From positions 158,451 through 222,450 of the forward strand of contig NW_005195300.1 in NCBI RefSeq assembly GCF_000372725.1: a stretch of 64,000 nt of DNA, in the 5' to 3' direction. The notes beneath the pieces are model-generated. The model was not told the DNA's origin. It was given only the letters and a program-made list of their open reading frames with translations, and searched no databases. Positions 30,214 through 40,774 of the stretch are shown piece by piece. The DNA comes from Emiliania huxleyi CCMP1516. Its lineage: Eukaryota; Haptophyta; Isochrysidales; Noelaerhabdaceae. Every line of letters begins with the position of its first letter. The stretch's first letter is position 1. The translations under genes were made by a program, and so were the position numbers.

Positions 30214-30948
30214 ATGATGGCCCCGCCTCGGACCGCGTCGTCAGAGGGCGTTATGCTGATCCCAGCCACCAAGAACAGCACGACTGGCTACAAGAACGTG
30301 TCCTACAAGCGCAGCAAAAACAAGTTCCAGGCGCAGGTGCAGGATGGCGGCAAGTGTGTCCGCCTCGGCTCCTTCGACACCGCCGAAGAGGCGGCCACCG
30401 CCTACGCTCAGTCAGAGTACGGCCGCGCCGACGCCGCCAAGCTGCTGCAGCCCCGCCCCGCTCCCACTCCCGCTGGCGCCGAGGCGATACGGCAGGCGGA
30501 GAGGGAGGGCCTCACCCTCACCGCCAGTAGCAGCAGCAACACCGGCTACAAAGGCGTCTGCTACCGCCAGAAGCATCAAGGCAGCCAGAAGTACGAGCTG
30601 AAGGTGAGGGACGGCTGCAAGCAAGTCCGCCTCGGCCTCTTCGCCACCGCCGAGGAGGCGGCGCTCTTCTACGCCCGCAGGGAGGCGGGCAGGGACACCA
30701 GCGATCTCACCGCGCCGCCACCGCCGCCGCCGCCGTCCTCAACCTCTGCGGAGCTGCCAGTGTACGAGCTCAGCATTCTGACACCTGAGCAAATGGCCGC
30801 CAACCCGACATATAGTCCATCGTCCAATTTGGACTATAGTCGAGCGCGTCGGAGAGGTGTTTGGAGACAGGCTCATGATTATGCAGCAGCCCTAGCGGCA
30901 GCGCCAACTTATGGCAGCCCTAGCGGCAGCGCCAGTGCGCGCACATAA
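30214..30948 (+). CDS. Protein with two AP2 DNA-binding domains
   Basis: Start ATG 30214 (a second ATG follows directly). Domain 1 (about residues 20-75: GYKNVSYKRSKNKFQAQVQ, CVRLGSFDTAEEAATAYAQ) and domain 2 (about 110-165: GYKGVCYRQK, YELKVRDGCKQVRLGLFATA) both show the G-Y-x-x-V and LG.F.T.EEAA.AY signature of AP2/ERF domains. They are joined by a Pro/Ala linker. The rest has a Pro run and ends inside the first satellite unit at 30909, so the last residues are repeat-derived and the natural 3' end may be lost. A sequence-specific transcription regulator or a mobile-element AP2 protein are both possible. Confidence 0.7.
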   Translation: MMAPPRTASSEGVMLIPATKNSTTGYKNVSYKRSKNKFQAQVQDGGKCVRLGSFDTAEEAATAYAQSEYGRADAAKLLQPRPAPTPAGAEAIRQAEREGLTLTASSSSNTGYKGVCYRQKHQGSQKYELKVRDGCKQVRLGLFATAEEAALFYARREAGRDTSDLTAPPPPPPPSSTSAELPVYELSILTPEQMAANPTYSPSSNLDYSRARRRGVWRQAHDYAAALAAAPTYGSPSGSASART

Positions 30949-31163
30949 AGGGGGGGGGTGGGGTTGTTAGGGGGTGGCTGTCGAGGGCTATGCCCGAGTC
31001 TGTTGTTACCAGCGCACATACAACCCTAGCCGACTTATGGCAGCCCGAGCGGCAGCGCCAGTGCGCGCACATAAAGGGGGGGGGTGTGGGGGGGTTAGGG
31101 GGTGGCTGTCGAGGGCTATGCCCGAGTCTGTTGTTACCAGCGCACATACAACCCTAGCCAGCT
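30909..31163 (+). repeat. Two tandem satellite units of about 127 bp
   Basis: Two near-identical units contain TATGGCAGCCC, a G-run, GGGGTGGCTGTCGAGGGC and CCAGCGCACATACAACCC. Parts of a third and fourth unit follow up to 31215. Confidence 0.8.
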
Positions 31164-31218
31164 TATGGCAGCCCGAGCGGCAGCGCCAACTTATGGCAGC
31201 CCTAGCGGCAGCGCGAAG

Positions 31219-31384
31219 TTTAGGGTTAGGGGTTAGGGGGGTAGAGGGTTAGGGGTTAGGGGTTAGGGGTTAGGGGTTAGGGGTTAGGGGTTAGGGGGTT
31301 AGGGGGGTGGGGGTTAGGGGTTAGGGGTTAGGGGTTAGGGGTTAGGGGTTAAGGGTTATAGGGGTTAGGGGTTAGGGGTTAGGT
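31219..31384 (+). repeat. Internal telomere-like (TTAGGGG)n array
   Basis: About 20 units, mostly TTAGGGG with a few TTAGGGGG or TTAGGG variants. The array is internal, with unique sequence on both sides, so it is interstitial and not a chromosome end. Confidence 0.85.
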
Positions 31385-31389
31385 GGGGC

Positions 31390-31985
31390 GGATGCGTCAG
31401 ACGTATGCATAATACGTGACGCGTAACCCTTGCTGGCCGCCACTTCTCAGTCAAATCCGTCGTGCGTGTGCGTAATACATGGGACGTAAGCTCCCCCCGA
31501 CACCCATGGCGACCGATGCGTCAGACGTATGCGTAATACGTGAGGCGTAACCCTTGCTGGCCGCCACTTCTCAGTCAAATCCGTCGTGCGTGTGCGTAAT
31601 ACGTGGGACGTAAGCTCCCCCGGACACCCATGGCGAGCGATGCATCAGACGTGTGCGTAATACATGAGGCGTAATCCCCTCTCCGCCGCCGTTCACGGTC
31701 GAGAGCGTAGTGCATGTGCGTAATGCGTCGGTCATAGGCCCACCCAGCCCCGATTTACGATCCCACTGCGTAAGACGTGTGCGTAATACACCGTGCGTAG
31801 CGGCCCGAGAGAGCCTCTCTGGCAAAGCTTACACAAAACAGATGCGTGGTGCGTGGTGCGTAGCGGCCAGAAGGTCGGTGGTAACGATCGGTGCAGAAGA
31901 CGTGCGCATAATACGCAGCACATCTGAAATCATCGATCGGGCTTTCTGTCTGTACGCGTGAAGCGAGGCGTATGCGTGACGCATC
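31390..31985 (+). repeat. Satellite of about 125 bp with TGCGTAATAC motif
   Basis: Units start at 31390 and 31515 and differ at only a few positions. A diverged third unit begins at 31640 and further TGCGTAATAC motifs run on to about 31985. Related TACGTATACGCATTATG motifs also occur at 30005-30090, on the other side of the AP2 gene. Confidence 0.8.
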
Positions 31986-32057
31986 ACTGAGCCGCCACCC
32001 GGCTTGACACGGCACCAAAATACACGACGTCTCAGCGACGTCCTACGAACCGTGGGC

Positions 32058-32522
32058 ATGGATGTGCATAAGGTGGCCAACAATTGCATTAGTGGCTCTT
32101 ACATATCCATAGCGGGACCGGCCACCTCCCAGGGACAGTACTACGACGCGCTCCATGGCAAGAACGGAATCGTCAAAATTTGTCTCGTCGAAAGCCAGGG
32201 CGGCATCGCGCCGCCAACCAAGAGAATCATCTTCAAATTCGCCAAAGAGGTCGGCAGCCCGAGCGCCGTCGACCGCACCGACTACGGCACAGCCTCCGGC
32301 AGCGCCCGGGGCTTCGCCCAGCACCACTCGCAACAGCTCTCGCGCGCCGCCTGTGGCGACGCGCAAAACATCAACAACGCTGCTCGCAACATGCGTGTCG
32401 CGCACTCATTCATGACCGGTCTCAATGCCCCACCCGGAAGCATCGACCAGCTCGTTGGTGCCGGTGAAGTTCTCAATAACAAGGCTGTGAAGAGTGCGTG
32501 CGTTTATGTGAAGAGTGCGTGA
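32058..32522 (+). CDS. Hypothetical protein, 154 aa
   Basis: Start ATG 32058 follows the end of the satellite. The sequence has balanced composition (YISIAGPATSQGQYYDALHG, GIVKICLVESQGG, RIIFKFAKEVG) and no low complexity. No family was recognised. Its position next to satellites and the lack of a clear start context leave open that it is an exon or remnant. Confidence 0.4.
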   Translation: MDVHKVANNCISGSYISIAGPATSQGQYYDALHGKNGIVKICLVESQGGIAPPTKRIIFKFAKEVGSPSAVDRTDYGTASGSARGFAQHHSQQLSRAACGDAQNINNAARNMRVAHSFMTGLNAPPGSIDQLVGAGEVLNNKAVKSACVYVKSA

Positions 32523-32634
32523 CATGCGACCAGCCGAAGCCGCAGCCGCTTCCACAGCTGCTCGGTGTGAACAGAGTTCCGCGAGCCCAGGCCCCGTTTC
32601 ACTTACCGACCCAGACCGTGTCCCGAATCCAACT

Positions 32635-34332
32635 ATGATGGCTTCCGCGAAAACGAAGCGCGCCCGCACCGCCGGCGGCGGCGAGGAGGTCGAGGAGCCC
32701 GTGCCGGTGGCGGCTGCCTTCGAGGCGCCCATCTTTGGCGCGCGCATCGTCGGCCAGGTCTCCACGCTGGCGCTCGAGGGCGAGGACGGGCTTTTGGCAT
32801 CGTTCGGTCCGGTTGGCGTCGCGAGCGACCACGCAGGCGCCTGGTACGTCGCGACCAAGAACTCTCTGATGCACGTCTCGGCGGCCGGGCGCGTGCGCCG
32901 CGTAGCAGCCTTGCCGGCAAGTGTCGAATACTACACCGTTGCCGCCAGCCCGGACGGGAGCGCGCTGTTTGTGGCCGACCATGAGAACCACAAGATCCGG
33001 CGGGTGGAGTTGGCGACGGGCGAGGTGACCACGCTTGCAGGAAGCGGCGACGAGGGCGGCGACGCGGATGGCGTGGGCGACGCGGCGCAGTTCTGCTGCC
33101 CAGCTGGCATCGCCATCAGCCCAGACGGGAGCGCGTTGTTCGTGGCGGACTATAACAACAACAAAATCCGGCGGGTTGCGGTGGCGACTGGCGAGGTGAC
33201 GACGATCGCGGGCAGCGGCACCACGGGCAGCGCCGGTGGCGTGGGCGACGCGGCGGAGTTCTGCGGCCCAGCCGGCATTGCCATCAGCCCAGACGGCGGC
33301 GCGTTGTTTGTGGTGGACCAAGGCAGCGACAAGATCCGGCGGGTTGAGGTGGCGACAGGCGCGGTGACCACGCTTGCGGGCAGTGGCACTGGCGGCAGCG
33401 CTGATGGCGTGGGCGACGTGGCGCAGTTCTACAACCCGGCTGGCATCGCCATCAGCCCAGACAGCAGCGCGCTGTTTGTGGCGGACGGCAGCAACCACAA
33501 GATCCGGCGGGTGGAGGTGGCGACTGGAGAGGTGACGACGGTCGCGGGCAGCGGCATACAGGGCAGCGCCGATGGCGTGGGCAATGCGGCGGAGTTCGTA
33601 GGCCCAACTGAAGTCGCCCTCAGCCCGGACGGCAGCACGCTGTTGGTCGGTTCGAGCGGTGGCCTCCGCCAGGTCTGCCTGGCGGCGCCTCCTCCGCCTC
33701 CCTCCTTTGCCCCGATCGTCGTTCCGCCCTCCACCTTCTCCGCCGACATGGCGAAGACGTGGGGCGACGCCACCCTCCCAGAGGGGAAGGTCACCTTCCT
33801 GGTCGGCGAAGACGAGGAGCGCATCGAGCACGTGAGCAAGAACAACCTCTGCGCCCGGTCCCCGGTCTTTCGGACCATGTTCGGCATCGGCATGAAGGAG
33901 CGCGACGCCGCCGAGGTCACGGTGTCCCACACCGACCGCGCCAGCTTCACTGCCCTTGTCCGCTATCTCCTCACCGACCAGTTCGACCTCGGCGAGGAGG
34001 AGGGCAGGGTACAGCGCGCGCTCGACCTGCGGGAGCTGGCGCAGATGTACCAGGTGCCGCGCCTCGAGCTGCTCTGCGCGCAGGCGCTGCAGGAGAGCGT
34101 CGCGCCGGCGACCGCCGTGCCGCTGCTCGAGGCGGCGCACACGATGGGCGACGGGCGGCTCCTCGCGCAGTGCCGCCGCTTCGTGGCCGACCACGCCGCC
34201 GAGGTGCGGGCGAGCGGCGGCGTGGAGCAGCTGCGCGACTTTGGCGTGGCCAAGGGGCTGCTCTGCGACGCGCTCGACCAAGTGTCGGAGCTGAAGGGCG
34301 CGATGCGCGCGCTCCGCGTCGCGGAGAGCTGA
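32635..34332 (+). CDS. NHL-repeat beta-propeller protein with C-terminal BTB domain
   Basis: 565 residues from ATG 32635 (tandem ATG ATG). A basic, nuclear-signal-like start (KTKRAR) is followed by NHL-type repeats of about 55 residues (GIAISPDGSALFVADYNNNK, IRRVEVATGEVTTLAGSG), at least five copies. A BTB/POZ domain follows (about 375-480: VTFLVGEDEERIEHVSKNNL, RSPVFRTMF) with a BACK-like helical tail. BTB proteins commonly recruit substrates to Cullin-3 ubiquitin ligase, and the propeller would bind the substrate. Intronless. The architecture is common in haptophyte-type genomes. Confidence 0.85.
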   Translation: MMASAKTKRARTAGGGEEVEEPVPVAAAFEAPIFGARIVGQVSTLALEGEDGLLASFGPVGVASDHAGAWYVATKNSLMHVSAAGRVRRVAALPASVEYYTVAASPDGSALFVADHENHKIRRVELATGEVTTLAGSGDEGGDADGVGDAAQFCCPAGIAISPDGSALFVADYNNNKIRRVAVATGEVTTIAGSGTTGSAGGVGDAAEFCGPAGIAISPDGGALFVVDQGSDKIRRVEVATGAVTTLAGSGTGGSADGVGDVAQFYNPAGIAISPDSSALFVADGSNHKIRRVEVATGEVTTVAGSGIQGSADGVGNAAEFVGPTEVALSPDGSTLLVGSSGGLRQVCLAAPPPPPSFAPIVVPPSTFSADMAKTWGDATLPEGKVTFLVGEDEERIEHVSKNNLCARSPVFRTMFGIGMKERDAAEVTVSHTDRASFTALVRYLLTDQFDLGEEEGRVQRALDLRELAQMYQVPRLELLCAQALQESVAPATAVPLLEAAHTMGDGRLLAQCRRFVADHAAEVRASGGVEQLRDFGVAKGLLCDALDQVSELKGAMRALRVAES

Positions 34333-34924
34333 GAACGCCCGATCGAGTACCGGAGCAGTGACCAGTGTGACAGCGCAGCGCGCCGAGTACAGGGAGCGCG
34401 TCCTGCGCAGCTCCTGCGACACCGCCGTTGGTTCCCGGTACGTTCGTACGTCAGTAATCGCACTCCCTCTTTTCATTAAAGGAGAGACCGATACCCCACC
34501 CAGTCCTTGTCCCGAATCCAGCCCTTCCCATCGCCGCTCCCCGCCACCAACTGGGGCTGGATCCCCTCCCCCCTGGCCTTGCGGCGTGCCTGGGGCTGGG
34601 CGGACTAATTTAAACACGTACGACATTAAAAACATACTCGACACATGCATGCAGTACAGAGTACTTACTGTCTACTGACGTATATCAACCAGTTGATGTC
34701 TATCACAAATCAGGTTCAGCGCTGCGAGCGTCAGAGGCGCTACGCACAACGCATGAAGACTATAGCGACAAGTTGGGGGCGGAGACAGCCGGGGAACAGG
34801 GCTGTGAGAGAGCAAGCCTCAGCGAGAGTCTGAGCGCGCGCGAGCCAGAGATCGCAGATCGCGCCCCGTGGCACGGAGAGGAGGTCGACGGCAAGTTGAT
34901 GGCAGGTTGACGGCGTTCACCGGT
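34333..34924. other. Intergenic region, nothing recognised
   Basis: This lies between the converging ends of the NHL-BTB and chitinase genes. No coding pattern. Confidence 0.4.
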
Positions 34925-36899
34925 TCACGCCTCTTCAGCGCAGCTCTCGATGTCGGCAAGGTTGCTCGCCTGGCTCGCCCGGTGGCGCCGGCCGTAGACG
35001 GCGAGCCCAGCCACGGCGGCGAGCGCCAGCGGGGCTGCGACGGCGGCGCGCGCGTTGCTGCTCCAGGGGGCGGGCGCGGATTCGGCGAGGCGGCGACGGC
35101 CGCTCCCGCCGAGGCAGTCCTGGGTGCAGTATTGAGCGGGGCAGAAGGAGGGCGTCCAGTTGCAGTTGCGGTCACACCAAGCGTCGGTATAGCCGGAATG
35201 AAATCCGGTCGACACGCACTGCCCCCCTGTGCCCGCCGGCGGCGGCGATGGCGATGGCGGCGGGGGCGGCGACGGCGACGGGGAAGTCGCACCTCCGCCA
35301 CCTCCACCGCCGCCGCCTCCACCGCCGCCGCCTCCACCGCCGCCGCCTCCACCGCTCCCACCACCGCACCGGCAGCAAGCGGTGCCGATGATGCTGTGGG
35401 CGCAGTAGCCGCACATCGTTTCAAAGGGCCACCCGGGGCAGCTCGACGCGCCAAGCGCGGCGCAGGAGGTCGAGGACCAACCTTCGGTCAGCGGCATGTC
35501 AACGCACTGCCCGCCGCCGTTGCCCGGTGGTGGCGAAGGTGGCGGGGGTGGCGACGGCGACGGCGGAGGAGGGTCGGAAATAGCGCCGGGCGGTGGCGAG
35601 GGCGGCGGCGGCGGAGGCGAGGGCGGCGGCGGAGGCGAGGGCGGCGGCGGCGGCGAGGGCGGCGGCGGCGGCGAGGGCGGTGGCGAGGTCGCGCCACCGC
35701 CTCCTCCGCCTCCTCCGCCGCCTCCTCCGCCTCCTCCGCCCCCCGCGGCCCACGCGCTGTTCGCGGCGGAGAGCAGGTCCGCGTCCTTGTCGTCGGATGC
35801 CTCCCACCACATCATCCCGGCGAAACCCTTCTCCTTTGCGTACGCCGCCTTGATGGCGATCGACTGCTCGTCGTCAAAGGAGACGAACGAGGCCGGGCTG
35901 GAGCGGTAGTAGAATGGTACCTTGCTCGCCGCGTTCCACCCCTTCGTCCAGGCGGGGTTGCCGTCGTAGCTCGCCTTGATGTCGTAGTACGAGACGAGAC
36001 CCTCCTCGTACGTGCCGCTGACGGGGCTGCCCGCGCCGTTCTCGCCCGGCGCCTGTGCATACTCCTGGTTGGCGCCAAGCCAGCCGCGGCCGTACGCGGG
36101 CAGCCCGAGCACAAGCTTGCTCGGCGCGACGTCCTCGAGCCACAGCTGGACGCCCCAGTCGATGTTGAACTCGGGCGCGCCGCCGGCGGCGGTGCCGTCC
36201 GGGTCCTCAAAGAGCGGCGCGTTGTGAGCGACGAAGGGCAGCCAGGCGCCGTTGTAGTCGTACGACATGAGGTTGATGGCGTCGAGGACCTCGCCAAGCT
36301 CGGCGCGCGGCGCGACGCCAGAGACGCGCGGGTTCATCCCCATGGCGATCGTGAGCTCCTTGTGCTTCGAGGGCGACCGCTCGTCCATCGCCGCGCGCAG
36401 CTCGCGCAGCAGCAGCACGTAGTTGGCCCAGTCGTTGCCGTCCACCTGGTTGTCCGACTCGCCGCAGCAGGCCGGGTACTCCCAGTCGACGTCGATGCCG
36501 TCAAAGTCGTGCTCGGTGAGGAGGTCGACGGCGGAGGCGACGAGCGCGGCGCGCTTGTCGGCGTCGGCGGCGCAACCGGAGAAGAACTTGCTCTTCGTCC
36601 AGCCGCCGAGCGAGAAGGCGAGGTGCAGGTCGGGGTACTGCTCGTCGCGGAGAATCCGGAGCGCGCCGACGTTCCCCTTGTGCGGCGAGCTCCAGGTCAT
36701 GCCCACCTCGGGGTAGACGACGTCAAAGTCGGCGTACGGGTCCATCGACGCGACGGCGCAGCCGCTCGTCACGTCGAAGAAGGCGTAGTGCACGTGCGTG
36801 ATCTTGTCGAGGTGGAGGTCGCTGGGCTTGAAGGGGATGCGGTTGCCGTACTGGTAGATGCCCCAGCTGGAGAAGTATTGCACCACCCGCGGCGGCGTC

Positions 36900-36937
<38 letters not shown>

Positions 36938-38299
36938 TGGTGGTGGCTTCGGCGAGGGCGGCGGCGGCGAAGGCGGCGGCGGGGAAGTCGCACCTCCGCC
37001 GCCGCCGCCGCCTCCGCCACCCTCAATGGTCATGCCGGCGGCGAGGAACTCGGAGATGATGAAGTCAAAGTTGGAGAGGCGGCCTGCGTTCTCGGCCGGT
37101 GTGGCCCCCCAGTAGCCGTTGTTGACCACGCCGCCCGTGCCTGACGCGAAGTCGGCGCCCGCCACGACCGACGCAGCCCGATTAAAGCCAGACTCGACGA
37201 ACTTTCGGAGGGACTCGTCAAAGGTCGCCGCCTCGGCCTCCAGCCCGTACCCCTGCACGTTGTTCGCCCAGTAGAAGATCGCGCCGAGCCACTTGGCGTC
37301 GTCGTTCTGGCAGATGGCCTCGGGGTTGGTGCAGAGGTCGATGCCGCTCAGCGAGGGCACCTGGGAGAAGACCTCGCGCTGCAGGAGGCCGTAGTTGTTT
37401 GGGCCCGTCGTCTGGATGGCGCCGCGGCCCCACCAGCAGCACTTCTCGGTGCCCGTGCCTGGCTCGCACTTGAGCGGTCCGGGAGCCCACGACGCCCACG
37501 TCTCGGCAGTCATGGTCATCTGCGGATCGACGTAGCACGCCCACGACTGGTCGTTGAGGGAGTGGTAGAGCTCGCCGTCGGAGCGCTGCGTGCACGACGC
37601 GGTCGGCGAGGAGGGCGGGTAGTCGTTCTCGTCGCAGGCAGTGAATGGCGCCTCGCCGCCGCTCTCCCACATCGCCTGGGCGAGCAGCCCCGCGATGTTG
37701 GAGAGGCCGAGGGCGGTGGACATGTCGCCCTCGCCGAGGAAGAGCCGGCGGTCGCTCTCAAGGTCGTTGAAGGAGCGGAGGGCGTCGCAGAAGCCAGACC
37801 ACCTGCGCAGCGGAGGCGGCGAATGGGGCGGCGGAGAGGGAGAAAGGCGAGGAGAGGCGGTGGCGAGTGGTGCGTGGAAGGGGGCGGCGGAGAGGGAGAA
37901 GGGCGAGGAGAGGCGGTGGCGAGTGGTTGGTGGATGGGCGCACTTGTAAATCTCGTTGGAGTCGATCAGGCCGATTTTGCACCCAATCTTGCTCTCGAAA
38001 AGGACGGCGTCGATGGCGGCATCCCCTGTGCAGACGGCCGGCGGCTCCTCGCACTCGGTGACGCAGGTAAGTCGGCCCTCGTCGTTCAGCGAGCAGCACT
38101 CGTCTAGGGCGTTGATGTTGGAGCAGTGAGCTGCAGTGCTGCCGAGCCAGCCGGCGGCCGAGCAGCAGTAGCCGTCGGCGGGCGGAGGCCACGCGGACGA
38201 GCACGTCTCCCAGCCGGCGGGCGGGCACTGCGGCGTGGCGGTGACGGCGGATAGGATCGCGAGGAGGCTGGCGAGCTTGCTGTGGAGGCTGGCGAGCAT
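34925..38299 (-). CDS. Membrane-anchored GH19-GH18 double chitinase
   Basis: Start ATG 38299 gives a signal peptide (LASLLAILSAVTA). Exons 38299-37944 and 37802-34925 join at AA|GTGG and give 1077 residues; the 141-base intron is stop-free and in phase. Order of domains: a hevein-like Cys region (GYCCSAAGWLGSTAAHC); a GH19 domain (candidate catalytic Glu in AMWESGG, plus CCWWGRGAIQTTGPNNYG); a Gly/Pro linker; a complete GH18 domain with DGIDVDWEYP, SLGGW and GMMWWEASDD; a Cys module (SSTSCAALGASSCPG, CCRCGGG); a second Cys module; a C-terminal membrane segment (AAVAAPLALAAVAGLAVYG) and a short tail. Both chitin-cleaving folds in one chain is unusual. It should act at the cell surface on chitin in scales, prey or parasites. 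Confidence 0.85.
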
Positions 38300-38454
38300 C
38301 GTGGAGTGGAGGCGTGTTGGTGGTGATTTAGCTTGCGTTTCTGACCGCCGCTTGGAATCCACGTAAAGCGAGCCCGCATCCACGTAAAGCGAGCTTCTGC
38401 GGGCTCCGCGTTTTGCGGGTATTTCTTATGTTTTTTACACACACCAGTCGACTT

Positions 38455-38463
<9 letters not shown>

Positions 38464-38547
<84 letters not shown>

Positions 38548-38600
38548 GCACGCACGCACGCATGCACGCACGCACGCACGCACACACGCGCGCGCACACA
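38464..38600 (+). repeat. (CA)n/(CACG)n microsatellite
   Basis: About 40 CA dinucleotides followed by CACGCACG units. It lies 165 bp upstream of the chitinase start. Confidence 0.95.
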
Positions 38601-38869
38601 CAAAACAACAACAAGGCCCACCACCGGCGGCCCCACGACGGCGTCCTCGCCGCCTGGGCGGACGCAATGCGCGCCCCGGCCAACGCGCCGGTCGTGCACG
38701 GTGACAAGGAGAAACCGGATCTCACCCGGCAGTACAATGAGGGGTACAAGACTGACCTCGCAGAACCCCATGCAGGGGGCCGGGAGGATGCGATGAAGTG
38801 AATGAAGTCAAGCTCTGGACACCCCTCCTCAAGACCTCCTCGACGGGCGTTGGCAACGCCTCGAGTGCT

Positions 38870-39010
38870 GAGGGAGGGTGTAGAGGATGTAGAGTGTAGA
38901 GCGCTGTAGAGCTGTAGAGCTCTACATCCGCCGCGTGACGAGGCGCGTGCGTTGTAGAGCGGTGTAGAGGCGCTCTACAACGTGAAATCTCTACAACAAA
39001 CTCTACATCT
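38870..39010. repeat. Cluster of TGTAGAG / CTCTACA motifs with hairpin
   Basis: At least ten TGTAGAG or CTCTACA motifs occur in 140 bp. A 12-bp-arm hairpin lies at 38950-38982. Confidence 0.6.
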
Positions 39011-39045
39011 GCATCAGCGGCGACGAGGCACGGTCGCTCTCCGAC

Positions 39046-39339
39046 ATGAGGCGCGTTGCACTTGCCAGTGCTGCCCTGGCCTTCTGTCTGCCCGCCCAAT
39101 GGGTGGCAGGTGCCTCTGCTGCTGTGGCATGCCTCACGGCTGCGACTGGCCGGCGCCTCGGCGCGTCAGCTCGGCTTGGCGTAGCGATCGTGGCCAGCAC
39201 AACTCGCCTGGACTCAACGCTCAGCCAGGAGCTTCCGCACGCGCTGGCGCGAGTCATGGCGCATGCAGCGCGTCTGAATGCTCGCCTCGCCTCGCGCAAA
39301 TGCGACCGTCCTCGCCGCCGACAGTCCACCGCCTGCTAA
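39046..39339 (+). CDS. Possible small secreted protein, 97 aa
   Basis: The N-terminus (MRRVALASAALAFCLPAQWVAGA) has the shape of a signal peptide. The rest is Ala/Arg/Leu-rich without recognisable domain. It may equally be a chance frame. Confidence 0.25.
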   Translation: MRRVALASAALAFCLPAQWVAGASAAVACLTAATGRRLGASARLGVAIVASTTRLDSTLSQELPHALARVMAHAARLNARLASRKCDRPRRRQSTAC

Positions 39340-39379
39340 AGAAGCACTGCGATGAATGCGGCACCGGCGACGCATGGCA

Positions 39380-39907
39380 GGCTGGTCATGACGCAGTTAT
39401 AGGGTTGTGTGCCGTCAGAGGGACTCTCTGTGTGTACTTCTTCTTGATAGTAGAAGCGGAAGCGGAAGTCCCAGAACTTGCGCAGCGTGATCGAGTCCGC
39501 CGGCTGCCGCCGAAGAGCATGCGAGAGCTCCAAAAGCACGGCCCGTAGAGCACAGCGCGCAGAACCTCGCAGGTCTGCCACCCGTCGGCGAGGAGCATCA
39601 CGTGCCTGCGCAGGCCGAGGGCGGCGAGCGTGACGAGGCTGTTGTTGGTGACGGAGAGCGAGTTGGCGTCCGAGCCCGTCGCCATGAAGATGAGCTCCTT
39701 GTCGCCGTTGGCCGCCCGGCGCGCGAGCGACGCCGCGGCGGCCAGCAGCGCTCCTGGCTCCTCGAGGTCGCCGAGCGGCCAGCCCGTGAAGGGCTGACCC
39801 TAGTTGTGGTGGTGCCGGGCGGAAGCGCCGCCCGGGCCGGGGCCGGAGCTGCTGCTTGGAGGCACTGGGTCGGCTGCCAGAGCGACCAGCGCCGTCAATA
39901 GCGACAT
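39380..39907 (-). pseudogene. Glycosyltransferase-like gene remnant with frameshifts
   Basis: On the minus strand a signal-like start (MSLLTALVALAADP, ATG 39907) is followed by a Pro/Ser/Gly linker and a stop. The frame shifts to DKELIFMATGSDANSLSVTN and LGLRRHVMLLADGW, ending CFWSSRML. It then shifts to RRQPADSITLRKFWDFRFRF and back to KKKYTQ. Together these resemble the N-terminal half of nucleotide-sugar transferases of the type with WSSR...LRKFWDFRFRFYYLKK. At least two indels (about 39510 and 39447) and loss of the DxD part make it non-functional as it stands. Confidence 0.5.
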
Positions 39908-40774
39908 GAGCAGCGTCTAGCGGCGGCTGTTTAAGGGATGCGGTAGCGAGCGACGGAACGAAGTGGAGCCCGAGGAGGCAAGCAAACCACGTCGACACCG
40001 ACGGACGACACCGACAGACGCACCGACAGCTGGCACGACGTGCGCCCAACAAGTTGAGGAAAAAATGGGTGCGACCCAATGTCCTCGCCCAGGGAGTCGG
40101 GAGCGGGGTCGCCGGAGGCGGAGTCAGCGGGATCGGGCAGAGAGGACGAAACGGCGGCGGGGCCGCGGCCAAAGAGGGCTAGGAGGGGAGGTCGGGCCCC
40201 ACAGTCGTCGCGTAACCATCGGAAGGCGAACAGCAACAGGAGGGAGGACCGAGGGGGGGAGGGCCCCCCTCGGAGTGGGGGTGAGGAGATCGTGCGCGGA
40301 GCGGGGGGTTCCGAGCGGTGATGTCAGTGAGGAATGTGTGTGTTGTCGTGCTGTGTCTGGTGTCTATTAGCCCCGAGTAGAGGGGGCGTTCCGCTGCTAG
40401 GGGAAACCCGGAGCGCAGAGCTAACCCTCGGGGACCCGTGTTTACTTTAAACGGCCCTTTCCCTGCGAACGCGCACCCCCCTAGGGGTCAGGGCTCTCTA
40501 GCCCGTAGCCCGATGCCGATCATCCTGCCCGCTGGGTGCGCTTCTTAGCTCCCCGGCCCTGGATGTGAGGTTGATGACTGCACTCCAAGTGCTCCAAGTG
40601 CGCCCTGGATGTGAGGTTTTACTGACCGCTGCACTCCAAGTGCTCAGCCCTTCCTTGTGATGTCCGTTTTCTTTCTGTCTTTTGTCCCTAACTGATGAAG
40701 AAACAAGAAACCGAATCCTCTCCTCGTTCCGCGAGAAGCCTGAGCATCCCCTCCTTGCCCATCTGCGCGGCTTC
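39908..40774. other. Intergenic region with a short direct repeat
   Basis: GCCCTGGATGTGAGGTT plus TGCACTCCAAGTGCTC is repeated at about 40557 and 40603. A plus-strand frame at 40079-40321 (MSSPRESGAGSPEAES, PKRARR) could be a small nuclear protein or element ORF, but support is weak. Confidence 0.4.

Noticed and set aside
31219-31384. Chromosome end
   Set aside because: Telomere-like repeats are followed by satellite and coding sequence on both sides, so this is interstitial.
32599-34650. 683-codon minus-strand frame opposite the NHL-BTB gene
   Set aside because: No protein-like pattern; shadow of a GC-rich coding strand.
34868-37144. 758-codon plus-strand frame opposite the chitinase
   Set aside because: Arg/Gly-rich shadow of the GC-rich antisense gene, with no domain.
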